A stretch of 54,040 nt of DNA from Tubiluchus corallicola (lineage: Eukaryota > Priapulida > Priapulimorpha > Priapulimorphida > Tubiluchidae). The DNA is taken from positions 1 to 54,040 of the forward strand of contig JAQGDQ010000656.1 of assembly GCA_030141605.1 (NCBI GenBank). The letters run 5' to 3'. This document shows positions 22,880 through 34,460 of the stretch, piece after piece (position 1 is the first letter of the stretch; each line of letters begins with the position of its first letter). The notes under the pieces were generated by a model. That model saw only the letters and a list, made by a program, of their open reading frames with translations. It searched no databases and had not been told where the DNA came from. The position numbers and the translations under genes were made by a program.

Positions 22880-23095
22880 ATTTACCTGCTTATTTATTTA
22901 TTTATTTGTTCGTTTATTTGTCATCTATTTATTTACTTACTTCTTGTTTATTTATTTATTGATTTATCGTCTATTTTATTACTTGTTTATTTACTTGTTT
23001 ATTTATTTATCACCTATTTATTTAGTTACTGGCTTATTTGTTTATTTATTTATTTATTTGGTTGTTCATTCATAAATTGCTTCATTCATTCTTTC
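22880..23095 (+). repeat. Degenerate TTTA tetranucleotide repeat
   Basis: TTTATTTATTTATTTG-type tetramers with frequent CATC and TTAC interruptions. Confidence 0.9.
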
Positions 23096-23289
23096 ACATT
23101 CCCGTCTGTAGCCGACCGAGAATAATTACACCATTTTTTGCTCGAAAATTCATTGTTCCAATCAGCCAAACAATGAGAGCAAGCACGTGCATGCATGGTG
23201 ATGAAGCTGCTGCCATCTACGTAGTATTTAGTGCATTAAATTCTTTGTTATGGCTTCAAAAAGTTTTTAGGTGTTTTGGTGTTAGATAA

Positions 23290-24370
23290 GTGGATGGTCA
23301 TTGCTAGGCCTAATTCGTAAGGCGATCACCGGTGCTCATTGTAACATTCGGGTGACGAAATTCTTTGCTAGCCCAACAGGGCCTCGAACTTGAGTCCGGC
23401 ATCTTAAGTCAAGATGGATGGCTGAACGGGTCGGTGACTCCAAATGTCAAGGAGCATCAATGTTTATTTAAATTCTAAAAAAGTTACAAGCGCAGGAGGG
23501 TCGGTCCTTCTTAAAGTGCAGAGAATGGCCCAATCGTGGTACAGTGTGAACGGAAACAGTGAACACAACAAAGTACAAATGAAGTACTGTTTGCCATATG
23601 TTTAACATTTTAATTGGCATAATTAATTAATTAATTGGCATAATAATTAATTAACAATGAACAAAAACTCACAACTTGCACATGAACAGCGGGGTACCCC
23701 TCATTTAATATCAGTTCGCTAGCGTTTCACGTAGGCGGGACGTCTCCCGTAAAGTTCCGGGGTTCACGCACTTAGGTGGCTGGAATCACTTTGCTAACAG
23801 CCTCGTCGGCAATGGCGACCGCATCAATGGCCTATTCGCCTAACTGGCTTAACGAGACTAGCGTACGATGACAGACCAGCCAGATTCTCCTGACGACCTC
23901 TCCTTTTAATGAGTCAGGTACCAGGCTTTCAGAACTTATATAAGTCTACTTTTTGTGCTGTTTTGGTTGAAAACTCCACCATCATGGAAGCATGCACATC
24001 ACAGAAAAATGTCATTTGCCAAATACTAGACGTATGGCTCACGTTCTGTCTGCTCAAGATAATGACTGGTAGTGTGAACAATTCAATTCACGTAGCTATT
24101 GTATTCAAGTAACCGAAGCAACGTCTTGTCGGCCAACGCCCCGACAAAGACAAAATCAATTGGCCTTTTAGCTGAGTCGGCCATTTAACCACTATCCCAG
24201 TAACCTCGTGGGATAATCTGCACCTCTCAAGTCACACCTGTCGTGACGCAGTTAATCATCCAATCACAGCGGTATTATGGGTATGAGATCATGAAGCCAG
24301 AATTTGGTCCAAAAGTTGAACTGCTACATTTCTTTGTTGAACTCCCAATAGGTGGAGCCACCAGTTTATA
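23290..24370. other. Unassigned GC-richer block in hormone intron
   Basis: About 1.1 kb that is noticeably less AT-rich than its surroundings, with structured words such as CAACAGGGCCTCGAACTTGA and GTCGGCCAACGCCCCGAC. Such contrast usually marks an insertion (an LTR or a SINE-like unit), but I found no matched ends, TIRs or coding frame. Confidence 0.3.
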
Positions 24371-25555
24371 ACGTTTACCAAATTCGGTAAATTAGTTATT
24401 AATGACAGGTTCAATACAATACATTCAGATATAGCTAATAGTTCTTTCAAATGCCACGTAAATGTGTTATTACAGTTAAATGGCTATTCGTTTTAATCTG
24501 CTAAACACGACCGTGACACTCATTTCGTAATGAATGTGTAATTTGTGGCTGTGTCGCGTTCCCCTCCCACGTGTAATAGTCCTACTTCAGAGAAAATACA
24601 TATTATTAATACGTGCAGCGTCTCTAATGAGCTTTGCACTTGGGCAAGGTTGAAGCACACTGTAGGCGTCTACTTGAGTTGACAGTGGGTACGTGACAAG
24701 GTTTCGAATTTTCACTTTGATTAAACTGACGCAATTTTGATTTTCGGTAAAACGTTTTTGAGATTAGATCTTTGAATCAGCTTAAACAGATCTTTTAATG
24801 AAGATGGATCTGTTCGGTTTTCACACCCACGTCGTTCGAGGTTTTCTCTTTTTGCTTCTTAGTAAATTTAGGTAATTTTCATGCTTGTCACAAATTTTAT
24901 TTACAGCGCATGCGTATATCTAATCTTCTAACTTTCAATGACAATTTGCGTGTCATGGCGGTCGCACATCACAAATTTAATCGCGCCTTTTTAATTACAT
25001 ATAAGTTACTTAAGGCTCTACGTTCTGATTAAAATTGGAAAATAATTTTTAAAGAAAAATGAGCAAAGTGGGTTTTAAAACTCCCTTTTAGTGTAGCAAC
25101 TAGTGCAGTATGGTTGATCAAATCTATATATTAATGTCCTTCCCTGTGTTTTGTCCTGCTCAGGGTTTCGTCACACATCAGGGGTTATAAAACAAACAAA
25201 ACATAACAAAATCCAATCAAACACGAATATTAGACTGGTCGTGTCGTGATTAGCGATTAAATTTTTTTCATAAACTTACCAGAATTGTACTAGCACTTCA
25301 CAAGAAGTTGAATATTTAAACAGAATTAATTTAGTAGAACTTTATTCTGTGATAACAAGTCATAACTTCATGGTTAAGTATACTGCCTTCAAGACTGCGC
25401 TTTTTTATACAACTTGTTGCTCCTTGGTCCTCCCGCCTAATTCCATTGAACACTTGTATTGAATTCACTTCTTCTTCCTACTAATCATCTCAAGCTGTTT
25501 AACTCTTGCCACCCCCAACTCCATATATTGCGTTCTGTTTATATGTATGTATACT
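24371..25555. other. Intronic sequence, nothing recognised
   Basis: AT-rich DNA with no supported gene or repeat boundary. Confidence 0.45.
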
Positions 25556-25614
25556 GTTTTATATTCATAGAATTTATATATTTATAAATGTATATAAATG
25601 TAGCTTGCAACATG

Positions 25615-25680
25615 ATGTCATATATATATGTGTATATATATATGTATGTATATGTATATATGTATATATGTATATATGTA

Positions 25681-25715
<35 letters not shown>
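25615..25715. repeat. TATA/TATG microsatellite
   Basis: Alternating TATATATG and TGTATATA units ending in a TA run. The ORFs across it (Tyr/Ile strings) are not genes. Confidence 0.95.
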
Positions 25716-25717
<2 letters not shown>

Positions 25718-26413
25718 TTAATATAAACAGAATGCAATCCAAGGAATAGGAAGTGAATGATAAATGAGTAAAACTATAATGAGAATATCCCTTTCAGTCC
25801 CAAATTATTTTTTTAATAAGAAAAATTTTTTGGCTAGGTACTTTTGTTCAGTATGTCCATCTTGTTTACACATAATAATTATTTTATTCTACCTGTGCCC
25901 GCGTGCTAAATATAGCCTGTATCCCACGGGATACATTGGGATTCAATGGAAGCAAAAAATGTGCTTCATTTTGCAACTGCTGATACTTTTTTAAAGTATT
26001 TAAGACATTTAGTATGCATGCTATGCTGATCAGCACAATGTCGTCTCTAAAGTACTGTACCTTGCGCAGTTTTTTATGCTATGTAGATTTTCTAGTTTGC
26101 CCTTTTATCACCATTTTTAGCCTATTGTTATTGGCTTAAATCAAAATAACTATTTTATTAATTTTAAAGGCAGAAAATATTCTCGTATCCCACGGGATAT
26201 AGCGGGTATGAAAGGGATATTAGTAGGTAGAAAAAAGTAGTGAATTCAATACAAGTAACCTATTGGGAAGGGAATTGGAAGGGAAGGAAGGGAATTGGAA
26301 AGGGAAGACAAAAGAGCAAAACTGTATGACGTGATTAATCAGAAAAAACGGGTAAGCACAATCTAGGGAACAGCCATATGTTACGTACATTATATATTAC
26401 ATCTTATTTTTAG
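25716..26413. other. End of hormone intron 1
   Basis: Contains two ATCCCACGGGATA inverted words (near 25920 and 26188) and GGAAGGGAATTGGAA duplications near 26270. The intron ends in a pyrimidine-rich tract and TTTTTAG at 26413. Confidence 0.45.
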
Positions 26414-26557
26414 GGCTACGTGATGTTAAAATGTGCGAATAAATGTCTGGAGAAAAACGGCGACATCTCAAAGGAATTCCGGGCTCATTGCAAATTATTC
26501 GACCTCAAAGATTTTGACGTCTTAAGCTTATTCAACTTGATCAGAGAACGAAAGTAA
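26414..26557 (+). CDS. Eclosion-hormone-like precursor, last exon
   Basis: The acceptor AG at 26412-26413 gives phase 0, matching the exon 1 donor exactly. The 47 codons begin GYVMLKCANKCLEKNGDISK, contain one more cysteine (FRAHCKLF) and end at LFNLIRERK plus TAA (26555-26557). With exon 1 the cysteine pattern is C-x3-C-x2-C-x8-C-x3-C-x14-C. Eclosion hormones have the same order of six cysteines and the same x3/x2/x3 spacings, with a longer third loop (about 12) and a shorter last loop (about 10). The peptide is therefore a divergent or paralogous family member. Mature length of about 70 residues fits the family. The dibasic-like end RERK could be trimmed. Confidence 0.72.
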   Translation, partial: GYVMLKCANKCLEKNGDISKEFRAHCKLFDLKDFDVLSLFNLIRERK

Positions 26558-26635
26558 ACTTGTCTTATAAATTTGTAAAAGCACTTTTATAACATCACTC
26601 GTCCTGTTTGTCTGGTTTTATGTTTTAAATGTTTC

Positions 26636-26643
26636 CCCCAGAG
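26636..26643. repeat. 8 bp target-site duplication, left copy
   Basis: CCCCAGAG precedes the hAT MITE and recurs immediately after it at 26877-26884. Confidence 0.85.
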
Positions 26644-26876
26644 CAGTGGTTCCCAAACTTTCTCGGACCGTTACCCAAATCGGGAAACCCGGTCGTGTCC
26701 ATTACCCCCCACCTAGTACTACTTCTCCAACTCAAAAAGTAAACACACGTATATGCCACAAGCAAGCAAAATTATTTATGTTTGCTCGTGACATAAATAA
26801 ATTTCCAGGTGTTGTTGTTGCATTGTTTAAAAATTTACCCCCGGGGGGTAATTTACCCCTACTTTGGGAACCACTA
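26644..26876. mobile_element. hAT-type MITE behind the hormone stop codon
   Basis: The 233 bp element begins CAGTGGTTCCCAAACTT and ends with the inverted TTTGGGAACCACT(A). It is flanked by exact 8 bp CCCCAGAG duplications. CAGTGGTTCCCAAA is a common hAT terminus. An inverted copy lies at 53691-54001. It starts 87 bp after the hormone stop codon and carries AATAAA at 26796-26801, the first canonical polyadenylation hexamer downstream of that stop. Confidence 0.92.
26796..26801 (+). promoter_or_regulatory. Candidate polyadenylation signal AATAAA inside the MITE
   Basis: No AATAAA or ATTAAA occurs between the hormone stop (26557) and the MITE; only a weak TATAAA variant near 26570 does. This hexamer could serve the hormone transcript. 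That is inference from position only. Confidence 0.3.
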
Positions 26877-26884
26877 CCCCAGAG

Positions 26885-29636
26885 ATTATAACAAACTCTT
26901 GCTTTGACTTCAAATTCAAAGAAAGGGTGGGAGCGCCATGATTTCAAATCTCTGCAACTAACAATGTTGTATCGTTGTGTACAATTTACACAATTACGTG
27001 CATCAATTATCCGAAGTGCTGACGTGTTTTTCATGTAGCTACTAATGAGATGACGACAATCGTAAAATCCATGGCGGTCAAACTAAAAGAGTAAAATTTT
27101 CAGCTTTTCATGCAATCATGTCAATAAAAATGAATAAATTTCGAAGCCATTTTGTTACAGAGATTATTTCACAACCCAGTTCAGATATTCACTGATCTGT
27201 AGAACAAGTATTCTCGTTTTATGTAAGAATGAAAATAAATTGCACATATTAATGTAATTTGCAACGTGATGTCATATGTTTGGTCTACGTTTCGATTTGT
27301 GCATGACTTATCAGAGAAGTTCAAATACACGACGGACTATGAAATCATCGTTTAAATTAACATAACTAAGAACGTATTTACATTAGCTAAAGACCAAATG
27401 TTTATATATTTACATCATATTTATAATTTTAAATAGATTATTTAAATGCTATTTAATCAAATTTCTTTGAATTTCTTTCATACTCTTCTAATGACTGACA
27501 TTGGATGGATTTCATGTTATTATATTATGTCATTTAATTTTGTTTTTGCTCCACTTGTCCCTTATAATATAAATAACTTTTGCATTATTTTTCTTTATTA
27601 CGCTATGATGAACTTCATTGAATGAATTTCTAAAATCAATAGTGTTATAAATTAACTCTAATCCAGTCATGCGCAAAAAGGTATTTCAAAAGTATTTAAA
27701 AGGTATTTTTAATTTGAAAATCTCTAAGTAGGGGTGGGTGACTTAGGTGTCCGTATGGTCGTTCGTCACCCTTTCTCGATACAATTAACCTTTCTTTTTA
27801 ACACCAAGTAGGCTACTAGCAAATACTTATTAGTTTGTAAATTGTCGAAATTATTATTATGTCTATTATGAAGTTGAAGTTGAAGTTTTGAACTTTTTAT
27901 TATTAACACATTCAATAGAAAGTAGTGACATTCATTACATGGGGATATAAGATTGTTACTTCATACTGTAATAAATTATAATGTTTCATACACTGTCGTT
28001 ATCATAAAAGACTAATTGTGCTGCAGTGGAATTGTTATTATGTACTGTCAAACTTAAAGGAGATAAATAAACAATCTTAATCTTAATTTTAATCTTAATC
28101 TAATCTCCCAGAAGTTGTGCGAAAAAACATAACTTCATGTCGCAAATTATGGTTTCATGTGCTGTTTGTTTTTGTTCATACATGTCTTATTCTACTGTTG
28201 TATCAACTAAAGAACAAACGTTAATATTGTTTAAGATTGACTTGATTATAAACTGTATATTGCCTGGCGAATTTTCATACTTTAGCACGCCTGTCACTAG
28301 TACTTACGGTATAATCGACGTTCTCTCTGATTAATAGGTTTGTAGACTATTTTTTATAATGTCTAATAATTATCTTAGTGAAAATTATTAACAAGCCTAT
28401 TTATTAGTCACCTATGTAATGCGAAGACTTTTAAGATTTGTTCTTGCAAAATCAAGGATAACATTTTTGTCCATTCAGCAAATGATGTGCATTTCATAAT
28501 AGTTGTGCTCCCATTTTCTTTGCTGTACTGGTAGCGCCACCTCTTGAGCGTAAAAATAAACTGTTGACGAAATAAAATAACGTTTTATTCGAGGATTGTA
28601 GGGCGCTTCGTTACAAGAATTTCGTAACCTAGATACTAAGTAAATGTGTAATAAATATTTGTACACTTAGTAACTGCATGAATATTGTATGAAACTGACA
28701 CACTTCCATCTTAAGTCTGTTCAACTTATAACAGAAATCATCGGGAAAATGTTGCTTAATCGTATCATTGTTTCAGTCAACTGACAATTAACAATGAACT
28801 ACTAAAAAACTACACAATTTATCGATTTTTTTATTTTTGGCGCACGCACGCGCATGCGCACACGTGATGCTACCGAAAGAAATACAGCAATTCACATACA
28901 TTTCTAAGTTTGGTAATTAGTCTGAAATGCAACGCATTGGGTTCGTCGGTTATTGAAATTACTTTCTGCCCTACAACCCAGATACGTCATTTATTGTTAC
29001 AGCGGAATTCATTTGATGAATATGTTACTTACAACGCCATTTAGCGTCGTAATGGAATCCGTCTTATTGTAAAAATTTAGAATAACAACTTACTCTATTG
29101 TGACGTCATAATATAAAAAGTAGCTAAAGCCTTACTACACGAACTGCGACAAAAACGAGGCAGGCACCACGGCAAAACCGATCTGATTATAGGACTACAT
29201 CGTAAGCAAATAACTCAAAAATGAAGCTACAATTTTCCCCCAGCTAATTTAATTGATGACAAAAGAAAGCTGTGAAAGGTTAATAATGTGTTATGTTCTC
29301 AAAAGTGAACAGTACAGGTAATCTGAACACTTCATCTTATTCAAAGTAATGGCGTAAAGTACTAATGTAATGTAAGGAAACGTACAACTTCAGAAAACAT
29401 AATTGCGCAGATGGAAAATTCCCTGATACAGTATCGCCACCTACAGATCGTACAACAGTTATCCACAAGTCGACTGTGGCATTCAGTGCTGGTAAAACGG
29501 AATTGCATGAAAAAATTATTGCGATTTCCATTAAAAAAACTTGATTTAATGCTGTGTAGATTTGGCAGAATAGCAGAATGGCCGCAGTAAAAACTATTTG
29601 CGTGTCATAGATCTAACTCTGCACGCGGCCAATGGG
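26885..29636. other. Intergenic sequence between hormone gene and hAT copy
   Basis: About 2.7 kb, mostly AT-rich, with no supported exon. It includes a short AATCTT/TTAATCTTAAT repeat near 28075-28105 and CpG-rich words CGCACGCACGCGCATGCGCA near 28841. Confidence 0.4.
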
Positions 29637-30270
29637 CAGGACCAGCTCTACCGCTAGGCAGACTGGGCAATTGTCTAGGGCGCCAAATTTTTCTAGGGCG
29701 GAGCGCCAAATTTTGGATGCAAATCTTTAATTCTGAAGTTCAGCCTAAGTAGTAGCATAGCGTTGTGTGTAATTCCTTAAGTGCACAACAGTAATTAAAT
29801 GAAACGAACTAATTGTGTGATTCATAAAGTGTCTTCTCTCAGTGAAACACTTTCTCTGCGGCGTTACCATGCTTTAACCCGCAGTTTCTATAGTCCTTAT
29901 AGAATGACCCTTCCGTTGATAAAAAAATCTTTCTTCAGTAGCATTTATCTAACTGTGGCAGATAAATTTATAAGAATCGAAGTCTTCAGGACGGAACACG
30001 GGAACCGAAAGATAAAAAAAGCTGTCGAGTCATATAGAGTACAATACGGGGTCTTAAATCCACTTTCAAATGTAGTCAGTACAAGTTGTAGATGGACAAT
30101 TAACTAGTACACTATAATACGTGTATAACCATAACACACAGGTACCATTATACTTTATTATAATATTATACAAGAAAAAACCAATATTGGGGCAGGGTAA
30201 AAACCCTTGGCAAAGGGGTTGAACCGTTGCAGAGAGGGCGCTAAAAATATTTTTACTTAGGACGTCAGAG
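29637..30270. mobile_element. hAT-like element family D, copy 1
   Basis: The left end CAGGACCAGCTCTACCGCTA, followed by GGCAGACTGGGCAATT and TAGGGCGCC, matches a widespread type of hAT terminus (CAGGxxxGCTxTACCxxTAGGCAxACT). A second such terminus begins near 43566. Interior blocks (AATTAAATGAAACGAACT; AAGAATCGAAGTCTTCAGGA; the TAGTACACTATAATACGTGT region) recur in order at about 44690-46000. The right end near 30185-30270 has AGGGCGC but no clean inverted terminus, so it is degraded. No transposase is present. Confidence 0.55.
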
Positions 30271-30629
30271 AACTACTTTCAGAGATTAAAACAACACTTT
30301 ATCGGAGGACTGTATACATTCATCTGGCCCGCGATTCAAAAGGGAAACTTGCAGAAATTGGTTGGGAAACCTTGAGCAGTTCCAACTTGATGCCAATACC
30401 AGTGTTTTCAGCAAATATAATAATTACTATACCCGCCGCCAGTTGCCAGCACTGCACTAGTGTTAGTAGACGCCACAATTAAAGAAATTGATTAATGGAC
30501 AGGAAAAGCAACAGAAATTCCAATTCGATGATATACAGCAATTTCCATGAACATATAACCAAAATTGACTTTTCTCCAAAATACACAAACGTGGCCACAT
30601 AATAATATTTTTATATCAATACATTAAAT
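30271..30629. other. Intergenic sequence, nothing recognised
   Basis: No supported feature between the hAT-like copy and the GPCR 3' region. Confidence 0.4.
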
Positions 30630-30635
30630 TTTATT
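30630..30635 (-). promoter_or_regulatory. Candidate polyadenylation signal for the GPCR
   Basis: AATAAA on the minus strand, about 360 bp past the receptor stop codon. Position and motif only. Confidence 0.25.
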
Positions 30636-30995
30636 TTCGTTAATAGTAAAACCCTAAGCAATTCATGAATGTCATGCTCATTAGTACTACGATCTTAATG
30701 CATTTAAATGCCACGCAACACATTTTCAATTTTGCCAACTTTCATCATCTCACAAGTCTGCAAGATTAAACGTCCAAGCCTTGAAATGAAGTAAGAATTG
30801 TTTTAAAATTCTCATTCATAGGGGGCATACTCAAAATATTGCAAGGAAAGTATGGCCAGAAATGACAAGCTGTCAAGTTTCACACTGCATAAAGACGAAG
30901 CAGGCGCATGACGGATAACTAACATGAAGCATTTCACAAAAATTCCACAACATTTGCTGACGTCATACATTTTTTGCCCAGCATTTTTGTCTTAG

Positions 30996-32236
30996 TTAAA
31001 AGTTCTTAATGGTAAACGTTGGAATTGAACGCCGGTGTCTCGTCAATTTCCTCCGCCGGGCCATTGGACCAGCTTTGCAACGCAGCAGCTCGATCAAACA
31101 CTTCCTAAAAGTCACACTGGTGCCAAAGAGTAGACTGGGTATAACAGCGTTCGTGAGGTACAGTATGAGATTTGCCACCAGCATCATGTGACGTGAGTAG
31201 TAGTCATAGTGATGTAGTAACAATCCATAGATTCTATGCGGTAGAGAGAATAATACCTGAGAAAGGAATATTGCTATTAACACTTTGATTACCTTCTTTC
31301 TTTGGTCAAGGATGCCTTTTTCCCCGTCCGTGAGATTTGTGCTGCAGTCGCTTTCCCTCCGGAAGAAGCTGAGGGAGTCGATACTTCCTCGCAAAGACGT
31401 GAATGAAAATTTCTTCAAGTCGAAATGGTTGGCCGATCCCGGAACGTCTAGGAAGACATCGCTTGTTGTAAGCCGCTCGGGGACCTTGGTCATACTTGCC
31501 TCGATATTGTCGCCATTGCCGCTTGATTGTTTTCGCAGTCTCTCCAGGTCGAGGGACGCACGCAGTCCGGGGTCCGGTTGAAAGTGTGCGGTTGGAGCGA
31601 TGACGGTCGGATCGGAAACCGATCGCAGTCGCAGGACACACTCGCGATACATGCAGATGTTCTTCTGACTTCTCCACAAGGTCAAGCAGATTTTACCGCA
31701 GACGATCAACAAGAAAATGCAGGGAAAGATGTACCACAAGACAAAGTCTACCACGTCATAGATGAAGACGTCGGAAGCGCTGCCAAGTTTGGTGGGATCG
31801 ATCGCGCAGTAGTGTCGTACTTGGACATCTCTAGAACTGTTGCGTCCCGTCTCGGTCACGAAGTCGGTAAATATGTACAAGTTCATGGAACTGTAAGAGA
31901 AAGCGAGCACCCAGGCAGCAGAAGTGGTGATCCAGATCCGCCGCTTTGTCAGAATCTGTTTGTACTTCATAGAATGCACGATGGCAATGTACCTCTCGCC
32001 GGTGAGAGCCATCAGTATTAACACAGACGCACAGTAGGCGGCGCTCATGATGAACATCGTCCAAGGGCACAGAAAACCTTTGGTGATGCTGTCGTTGAGG
32101 ACGATCATGTACATCGTTGGAATGATGGTAAATAGGCAAACGCTGATGTTGGCCGCAGCGAGATTGCCCAGGAGAAAGTTGGTGATGGTCCTCATCCGCT
32201 GATGCAGCAAGACTATGGCCATGACCATTGTGTTTC
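30996..32236 (-). CDS. Neuropeptide GPCR (trissin receptor-like), last exon
   Basis: Class A GPCR at the plasma membrane. The exon starts after a good acceptor (CTCTCTTTCTTTAG, cut before 32236) and is phase 1, so the upstream exon supplies the first base of the Gly of the TM1 G-N motif. In order: TM1 GNTMVMAIVLL; TM2 NLAAAN; TM3 with its FLC cysteine and GERYIAI; TM4 with AAWVLAF; an HYC cysteine in ECL2; TM5 with WYIFPCIF; a ~125-residue third loop; TM6 LFSLPHRIY; TM7 TNAVIPSLLF; a helix-8-like RKCLIELLRC with a palmitoylation-type Cys; and a basic tail ending IKNF. QRMRTITNFLLGNLA, KYKQILTKRR and LWRSQK recall arthropod trissin receptors, but I cannot exclude another peptide-receptor clade. 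Three usually conserved positions differ: D2.50 is Asn, W6.48 is Ser and N7.49 is Ile. The N-terminal exons were not found up to the window end. Confidence 0.85.
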
Positions 32237-32733
32237 CTAAAGAAAGAGAGAACCAGTAAAATAACAATTAGCAATTAACATTACAGTATCTCCAACCTGT
32301 AGTAAAACCTGAAGCTGGCACATGTCTCTTAATGAAGGTCAAGGCATCTTTTTACGTTTGGTGATCAATTCATTATATAAGCTAATCAAACCTCAACATA
32401 GATGGTCGTTCGTGAAGATACAGAATACAACAGAAATTTATTTTTGTTTTGGTACAAAGAACACTGTAAAATAAAGTCATTCCTATTATGGTCCAAGCTA
32501 AGTTAACAGAGAGCAAAACTGATTAAACTAACACTCCAAAATAGCCTAAGCAAACATTAAAACAGAAAATAAAAAAACGAAAACATCAGCTACGTATCCC
32601 ACATTTGAAATTTTGAAATAGAATGCCGCTAGTGACGCTTAGTACACAACAGTGTGAACCGGCCACTATATCATTGTCATTGTAAGTTTTTATTAACACA
32701 ACAGGTTTACATACACTTACAGGCCTGAAATGT

Positions 32734-32771
<38 letters not shown>

Positions 32772-33734
32772 AGTGTAACAGGCAGTGTAATAGCCAAGTT
32801 GTGTAAGTAACTTATAGCACGATAATGAATGAGTTCACGAATATATTCATAGAAAAAGCTAGTAGCCAGTCTATAACTAAGCAACAAAGATGTTTCAAGT
32901 CTTTTCTAATACAGAAAAAAATGTCAGTATTGGCGAAGGCAACAACGGTGACTATTCTAACAACAGTTCTTATAGGTCTGGCGATGACGATAATGATGTT
33001 GCTGATGAGACTTGTACACTTAATTAGCTTAATTAGCTAACAACCACATGAGTTATGCAGTAATTATGTTATCCCTTAACACCATAATGTGGAAAGCACA
33101 AGTAACGATGAATTCCCTGTATTAGTTAGCTATTATGATAAGAAATTTTCTGTAATTAATGTATGGAATTATCCCAGTGCTTGAGATTAGTGGGAAATTA
33201 ATGTCTTTATACAATTGCTTTGCTTTTCAGACACGTTATGATTTGCAGCTCCGGGTTTATTGATAAGACCAAAGCGCAAATCCATTGAGAGAAACAGGCT
33301 TTAATGAAGCCACGAGCTTCTCAGAGATAAACACTGGCTTCATTCATACTTCAGAAAGAATTTTTACTTAGCTAGTACAGAATGTTGAAATATTTTCAGT
33401 GTAGAGGGAAACCTTTAAATGCTAAGCAAAAGTTTTTCAAAAGTTTCTAACGTGCAGGACAGTAATGTGCAAAGGTTACGTGAAGCTATGACACACGTTG
33501 TACACAAGCTGGAACCAACTCCAGCAACTACGATGCTGTCTCACACATAAATCGGGCATATAGCAGCTACTATTAATATTATAAACGCGTATTAGGCTCT
33601 AGACTATAAACTACATTTAGAACATTCGTTTCAGGAATCTAGTCAAAACCAATTATGTGACCTGGACAAACGTACGATTTTGTTACTTGAGTTGTAACTG
33701 GTGGAGAAAGGCGCTTTTATGTGCGTTGTCATGA
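32237..33734. other. Upstream GPCR intron and flanking DNA
   Basis: Follows the receptor acceptor on the minus strand, so it is presumably intron. It contains a TA run at about 32740-32768. I could not identify an exon ending in a hydrophobic half-TM1 with a phase 1 donor. Confidence 0.4.
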
Positions 33735-34460
33735 TAATCACCATGTTTACTGAGCTACCGTTTCGGCTACCGAAGCCATTATCAAACTATAAATCAAGCG
33801 AAAAAGGAGAAAATGATGTAAAGGTACAAACTGAAACTACAAACAACAGATTAGAATTTAGCTGATCAAAATAAACGAGGTTGTAACCGAAGAAATTGCA
33901 GAGAAATGTACAAAATGTTTACCTAACGCATGTGAACCAAAAAAGAACACAACAGGTAAACAATTAGTCCAAGTCTACATAATGAAAAACCACAACAGTA
34001 ATTATTATAAGAATAAAACACAACTTCTAGATTTTGTACAATTTACAACAAGTGGGAACTACGATAAGGGAACCAACAGCATGTCAGTGTGAAAGTGACA
34101 CAGAGACTAAATCCACTAAGACTACTACAAACCCTGAAGAACATAGTCAAACAAATTTCAGAACACAGAAACTGGCAGAGTGTGACAAGGCACCACTGAT
34201 GATAGTTGCGTATTAAGAATTAGGCGATGCTTCCTAATGTATAAGGCCCCGGCTATCTAAAATTTTGTACATTTCTTTGCACTTTCTTCCGTCACAACCT
34301 AGTTCATTTTGATAAGTTAAATTCTAATCTGTTGTTCTGTAGTTTCCGCTTGTGCCTTTGTATCATTAATGTATTATTTGTTATTTTTATGGCTTCGTTT
34401 ATAGTTTGATAATGGCTTCAGTATCCGAAACGATCGTCGCTCAGTAAACATGGTAATCCC
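33735..34460. mobile_element. Foldback element with ~190 bp arms
   Basis: About 33740-33930 (with CATGTTTACTGAGC, GAAGCCATTATCAAACTATA and GATTAGAATTTA) is matched in reverse complement at about 34250-34460. The ~320 bp centre includes a short Thr-rich ORF (34034-34216) with no family features. Arm identity is moderate, so the element is old. Its outer boundaries are uncertain. Confidence 0.65.

Noticed and set aside
23375-23445. Leu-tRNA-like words (ACTCAAGTTCGAGG on the minus strand)
   Set aside because: No consistent cloverleaf forms: the presumed A-box lies on the wrong side or strand relative to the B-box.
16660-32236. Hormone gene and adjacent GPCR as a ligand-receptor pair
   Set aside because: The known eclosion hormone receptor is a guanylyl cyclase, and the GPCR resembles a different peptide receptor clade. 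Adjacency alone is no evidence.
31306-32274. Large ORFs overlapping the GPCR exon in other frames (123, 147 and 164 residues)
   Set aside because: They are shadows of the GC-richer receptor exon and contain no domain features.
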